Source: an uncultured Mediterraneibacter sp.
GTDB taxonomy: Bacteria; Bacillota; Clostridia; Lachnospirales; Lachnospiraceae
Assembly (NCBI GenBank): GCA_944381935.1
Contig: CALWMN010000003.1
Span: forward strand, 1 to 64,000
Length of the DNA stretch: 64,000 nt
Direction: 5' to 3'
Shown here piece by piece: positions 60,804-64,000 of this stretch. Position 1 is the stretch's first letter; each line of letters begins with the position of its first letter. The translations under genes were made by a program, and so were the position numbers. Below the pieces are notes generated by a model. The model was not told where the DNA came from, did no database searches, and saw only the letters and a list, made by a program, of their open reading frames with translations.

Positions 60804-62252
60804 TTGAGGTACGCAGACGCTAATGTAATCAAAATCAAACACGCAGTTTTAGAAGAAGTGGCACGGCTTGCCTTTGACGGAGAACTGGAACAGCGCAAGG
60901 ATGAGATTCCGATGAAGCTGATCCCGGGACCAACGGCACAGTTTCGCTGCTGCATTTATAAAGAGCGGGAGATTATCCGGCAGCGTGTACGCCTGGCAGA
61001 GGGAAAAGCGCCGGGACTTACAGATGACGGCAATGTGATCCAGGTCATCAGTTCGGCATGCGAGGACTGTCCCATCTCCAGCTACACAGTGACAGAAAAC
61101 TGTCAGAACTGTATCGGGAAGGCATGTATCAACGCGTGCAAATTCGGCGCCATTGAACCCGGACGCTCCCGTACTCATATTGATGCTTCCAAGTGCAAGG
61201 AGTGCGGAAAGTGTGCAGAGGCCTGTCCATATAACGCCATTGCGCATTTGAAAAGACCATGCAAGTTCAGCTGCCCGGTTGATGCGATTTCTTACGATGA
61301 ATACGGTATTTCCGTGATCAATGAGGAAAAATGTATCCGCTGCGGCAAATGTATTCACAGCTGCCCCTTTGGTGCAATCGGCTCAAAGACCTGGATCGTA
61401 GACGTCATCAAGGCGATCCGGACAGGCAAAAAGGTCTATGCCATGCTTGCCCCGGCAACAGAAGGGCAGTTTGGACCGGATATCACGATGGCGAGCTGGA
61501 GAAAAGCCATGAAGGAGCTCGGCTTTACGGAATTTGTCGAGGTGGGACTCGGCGGGGACCTGACGGCAAAGAGTGAGGCGGAGGAATGGCGAGAGGCATA
61601 TCAGGAAGGGAAGAAGAAAGTAACCTCCTGCTGTCCGGGCTTTGTGAACATGGTCCGCAGGCATTACCCCGAGCTGAACGATGCCGTATCGACCACGGTA
61701 TCTCCAATGTGTGGCGTTTCACGCCTGATCAAGGCAAAGGACCCGGATGCAGTGACGGTGTTTATCGGGCCGTGCCTGGCAAAGAAATCAGAGGTTGTCG
61801 ATCAGAAGATTGAGGGAAATGCAGATTATGCTCTGACCTACAGTGAGATCCGGGCGATGATGCGCGCTAAGAATGTTGAGCTTGAACCGGTGGAGAATAC
61901 ATATCAGGAAGCGTCTGTATTTGGAAAGAGATTCGGCAATTCCGGCGGAGTTGCAGCGGCTGTCATGGAAAGCCTCAAGGAATCTGGAAATGACATTGAT
62001 ATTAAGGTGTGCAAAGCGAACGGTGCAGCGGAATGTAAGAAGGCACTTCTGCTCATGAAGGTGGGAAGACTGCCGGAAGACTTCATCGAAGGTATGGCTT
62101 GCGACGGGGGATGCGTCGGCGGGCCGAGCTCCTATAAGGATCAGATGCTGGCGAAGAAGTCAAGGGATACGCTGATCAAAGAAGCGGACGACAGGGGTAT
62201 TTACTCTAATTTGAGCAACTATGACGAAGAATCATTCTCTATGCACAGGTAG
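60804..62252 (+). CDS. [FeFe] hydrogenase, group-B-like
   Basis: 482 residues if TTG 60804 is the start; GGAGGG (60791-60796) lies eight bases before it and just inside the alternative ATG 60789. The N-terminal part has extra cysteines (CEDCPISSYT, CQNCIGKACINAC), then two 4Fe-4S motifs (CKECGKCAEACP and CIRCGKCIHSCP). H-cluster loops: L1 TSCCPGFV, L2 GPCLAKKSEV, L3 GMACDGGCVGG. It evolves or oxidises hydrogen with ferredoxin in fermentation. Maturases HydEFG are not in the window. Confidence 0.92.
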   Translation: MRYADANVIKIKHAVLEEVARLAFDGELEQRKDEIPMKLIPGPTAQFRCCIYKEREIIRQRVRLAEGKAPGLTDDGNVIQVISSACEDCPISSYTVTENCQNCIGKACINACKFGAIEPGRSRTHIDASKCKECGKCAEACPYNAIAHLKRPCKFSCPVDAISYDEYGISVINEEKCIRCGKCIHSCPFGAIGSKTWIVDVIKAIRTGKKVYAMLAPATEGQFGPDITMASWRKAMKELGFTEFVEVGLGGDLTAKSEAEEWREAYQEGKKKVTSCCPGFVNMVRRHYPELNDAVSTTVSPMCGVSRLIKAKDPDAVTVFIGPCLAKKSEVVDQKIEGNADYALTYSEIRAMMRAKNVELEPVENTYQEASVFGKRFGNSGGVAAAVMESLKESGNDIDIKVCKANGAAECKKALLLMKVGRLPEDFIEGMACDGGCVGGPSSYKDQMLAKKSRDTLIKEADDRGIYSNLSNYDEESFSMHR

Positions 62253-62260
62253 TTTTTATC

Positions 62261-62836
62261 ATGATGAAATTAGTCAGCAGTAAAAGAGATATTCTAACGA
62301 TACCAAATGCGCTGAGCCTGTTCCGATTTATCCTTGCAGGGGCGTTTCTGTGGCTGTATTATGTGGCAGAAATAGAGAACAGGAGATACTGGCTGACAGG
62401 AGTGCTGGCGCTCTCAGGGATAACGGACTTCCTGGACGGCAGGATTGCGCGAAAGTGGAATATGGTCAGTGAAGTGGGGAAGATACTGGACCCTGCCGCG
62501 GATAAAGTGACACAGTGTGTGCTGATCGTCTGCCTGCTCTCAGAGTATCCGCTGCTGCGCGGGGTGTTTGCCCTTTTCCTTGTGAAGGAGGTATTTGTGG
62601 CAGCGGCAGGATACAAAGCAGTGGAAAAGACAGAGCATAATGAAGGCGCCATGTGGTATGGAAAGGTGAATACGGCAGTATTCTATGCTGTGATGATCCT
62701 TTTGATCTTCCTGCCGGGGATACCTGATCCGGCAGCCAATGCCCTGATCGGGGTAAGCGGGTGTTTTATGCTGCTGGCATTTGTCCTGTACATCAGAAAA
62801 TTCGGGCAGATTTTAAGAGAGAAAAAGAAGAGCTGA
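62261..62836 (+). CDS. CDP-alcohol phosphatidyltransferase
   Basis: 191 residues, eight bases after the hydrogenase. The family motif DX2DGX2ARX8GX3DX3D is present as DFLDGRIARKW ... GKILDPAADK (residues about 53-79). Several membrane segments follow. It joins an alcohol (glycerol phosphate or a second lipid) to CDP-diacylglycerol; phosphatidylglycerolphosphate synthase or cardiolipin synthase are the likeliest. Coexpression with the hydrogenase is probably only positional. Confidence 0.88.
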   Translation: MMKLVSSKRDILTIPNALSLFRFILAGAFLWLYYVAEIENRRYWLTGVLALSGITDFLDGRIARKWNMVSEVGKILDPAADKVTQCVLIVCLLSEYPLLRGVFALFLVKEVFVAAAGYKAVEKTEHNEGAMWYGKVNTAVFYAVMILLIFLPGIPDPAANALIGVSGCFMLLAFVLYIRKFGQILREKKKS

Positions 62837-62856
62837 CCCCGTGTCGGAGCAGTCGA

Positions 62857-62899
62857 AAGGACCCTGTGTGAATGGGAGGACCATTTGCACAGGGTCCTT
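62857..62899 (+). terminator. terminator-like hairpin
   Basis: AAGGACCCTGTG / CACAGGGTCCTT, 12 bp perfect, with inner AATGG/CCATT. It lacks a T tract, so efficiency is uncertain. Confidence 0.65.
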
Positions 62900-63005
62900 C
62901 AGATTAATAAAACAGAAATACTCTTCAAACAAAACAGAAACAAGCTTTTCTTATGATAAGACCTGTCAACAGACAAAAACGGGATAAGAAAGAGAGGTTT
63001 TTTTC

Positions 63006-64000
63006 ATGGGAAAAACAGTGTATTTAGTGACAGGGGCAGCGGGATTTTTAGGAAGCCATGTCTGCGACGGGCTTCTTAAGCGCGGGGATCATGTGCGGGC
63101 GCTGGTACTGCCCGGGGATAAATCTGTGAAATATATACCGAAAGAAGTGGAGATTACAGAAGGTGATCTCTGCGATACAGAGTCGCTTGAGAGATTTTTT
63201 ACAGTTGAAGGCGGGGATGAGTCGGTCGTGATCCACTGTGCCAGCATGGTGACGACAAATGCTGACTTCAGCCAGAGACTTATGGATGTCAATGTAGGCG
63301 GAACAGAAAATGTGATCGATGCCTGCCTGAATCATCCGGAATGTAAGAAGATGGTATATGTAAGCTCTACGGGCGCCATCCCGGAGCAGCCGAAAGGGAC
63401 TGTGATCCGGGAGGCTTCCCGGTTCACCCCCATTGATGAAAGCCGCCAGGTGGGATGCTATAGCCAGTCCAAAGCGCTGGCGACCCAGGCAGTGCTTGAT
63501 GCATGCAGAAAGAGAGGGTTAAAAGCCTGTGTGGTACACCCAAGCGGAATACTCGGGCCTAAGGACTATGCGGTCAGCGAGACCACAGGTACGGTCATTA
63601 AGATTATGAACGGGAAGATGCCGGTAGGAATGGGAGGATCTTTTAACCTGTGCGATGTGCGCGACCTGGCGCACGGCTGCATCGGTGCGGCGGATAAGGG
63701 CAGGATCGGCGAGTGTTATATCCTTGGGAATAAAGAGGTGACACTCAAAGAAATGTGCAAAATGCTCCATGCCGTCAGCAGATGTAAGACACCATTCTTT
63801 TATGTGCCGGTGGGAATGGCATATAAGCTTGCAGAGCGGATGGAAAAGAAAGCGGAGAAAACCGGAGAAAAACCTCTGATGACGAATTTTGCCGTATATA
63901 ATCTGGCAAGAAACAATCAGTTTGACTATTCTAAGGCTGAGAGAGAGCTGGGATATCATACCAGGCCGTATGAAGAGACTTTAAGGGACGAGGCGCTCTG
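63006..64000 (+). CDS. NAD-dependent epimerase/dehydratase family protein (partial)
   Basis: 331 codons readable from ATG 63006 (AGAGAGG upstream) to the right edge; the end is outside. Extended SDR marks: VTGAAGFLGSHV nucleotide loop (7-18), a GDL at about 54, CASMVTTNADF, VYVSSTGAIP and YSQSK for the catalytic Tyr and Lys. HPSGILGPKDY follows. It may be a dihydroflavonol-4-reductase-like or sugar epimerase; the substrate cannot be told. The hairpin at 62857 separates it from the phosphatidyltransferase. Confidence 0.88.
   Translation, partial: MGKTVYLVTGAAGFLGSHVCDGLLKRGDHVRALVLPGDKSVKYIPKEVEITEGDLCDTESLERFFTVEGGDESVVIHCASMVTTNADFSQRLMDVNVGGTENVIDACLNHPECKKMVYVSSTGAIPEQPKGTVIREASRFTPIDESRQVGCYSQSKALATQAVLDACRKRGLKACVVHPSGILGPKDYAVSETTGTVIKIMNGKMPVGMGGSFNLCDVRDLAHGCIGAADKGRIGECYILGNKEVTLKEMCKMLHAVSRCKTPFFYVPVGMAYKLAERMEKKAEKTGEKPLMTNFAVYNLARNNQFDYSKAERELGYHTRPYEETLRDEAL

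Overview
The window looks like part of a low-to-mid GC Firmicutes chromosome, most likely a gut Lachnospiraceae (the Clostridium scindens / Dorea / Faecalicatena type of genome). The reasons are strong AGGAGG ribosome-binding sites, YerC, DUF1836, PcrA, FapA, a group-B-like [FeFe] hydrogenase, GH3 glucosidases, many small K/E-rich proteins, and embedded clostridial mobile elements. The genus is inference; no rRNA is present. Three AT-rich blocks stand out from the host background: 1-2170, about 10140-14260, and 29671-37361.

Left end (1-2430): the tail of a prophage or related element (endolysin C-terminus, two ribbon-helix-helix regulators, an ORF6N antirepressor and a truncated duplicate of it). 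It ends inside a broken NMT1/THI5-type substrate-binding lipoprotein gene. 2497-10138 is housekeeping: a zinc-ribbon membrane protein, a PHP phosphoesterase, yerC, DUF1836, pcrA and rlmD. 10156-14261 is accessory: a twice amber-interrupted fragment, an unrecognised metallophosphoesterase plus HAD pair, and decayed conjugative-element pieces around a MerR-like regulator.

14258-28865: DUF1848; a leftward sulfur module (APC permease, CoA-disulfide reductase with rhodanese domain, YeeE/YedE transporter); glutamate dehydrogenase with a headless GntR relic; an alanine symporter; an AraC regulator; MATE plus acetyltransferase; and LysR and MerR regulators.

29048-37587: an aldo/keto reductase gene split by a 7.69-kb element. 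The element carries a large serine recombinase, TnpW, a MATE pump behind an attenuator-rich leader, a KTR protein, sigma/HTH regulators, a RES-domain protein and a DUF2806 protein. Removing it restores the reductase frame exactly and exposes matching 16-bp terminal inverted repeats.

37781-50420: FapA, a response regulator, an intact aldo/keto reductase, an iron-sulfur-type flavoprotein, then DUF3842-larE-larB-larC and a five-gene nickel-type ABC importer. This is a self-contained nickel-pincer cofactor factory with its own metal supply, but no LarA enzyme in the window. A leader with two competing hairpins precedes larE.

50479-64000: an AgrA/AgrC-like two-component pair, then a GH3 enzyme with permuted domain order and membrane anchors whose promoter has a tandem repeat typical of LytTR binding. 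Next come a GtrA-like protein and a conventional GH3. The end holds a small protein, a MATE transporter, the [FeFe] hydrogenase, a CDP-alcohol phosphatidyltransferase and a NAD-dependent epimerase running off the right edge.
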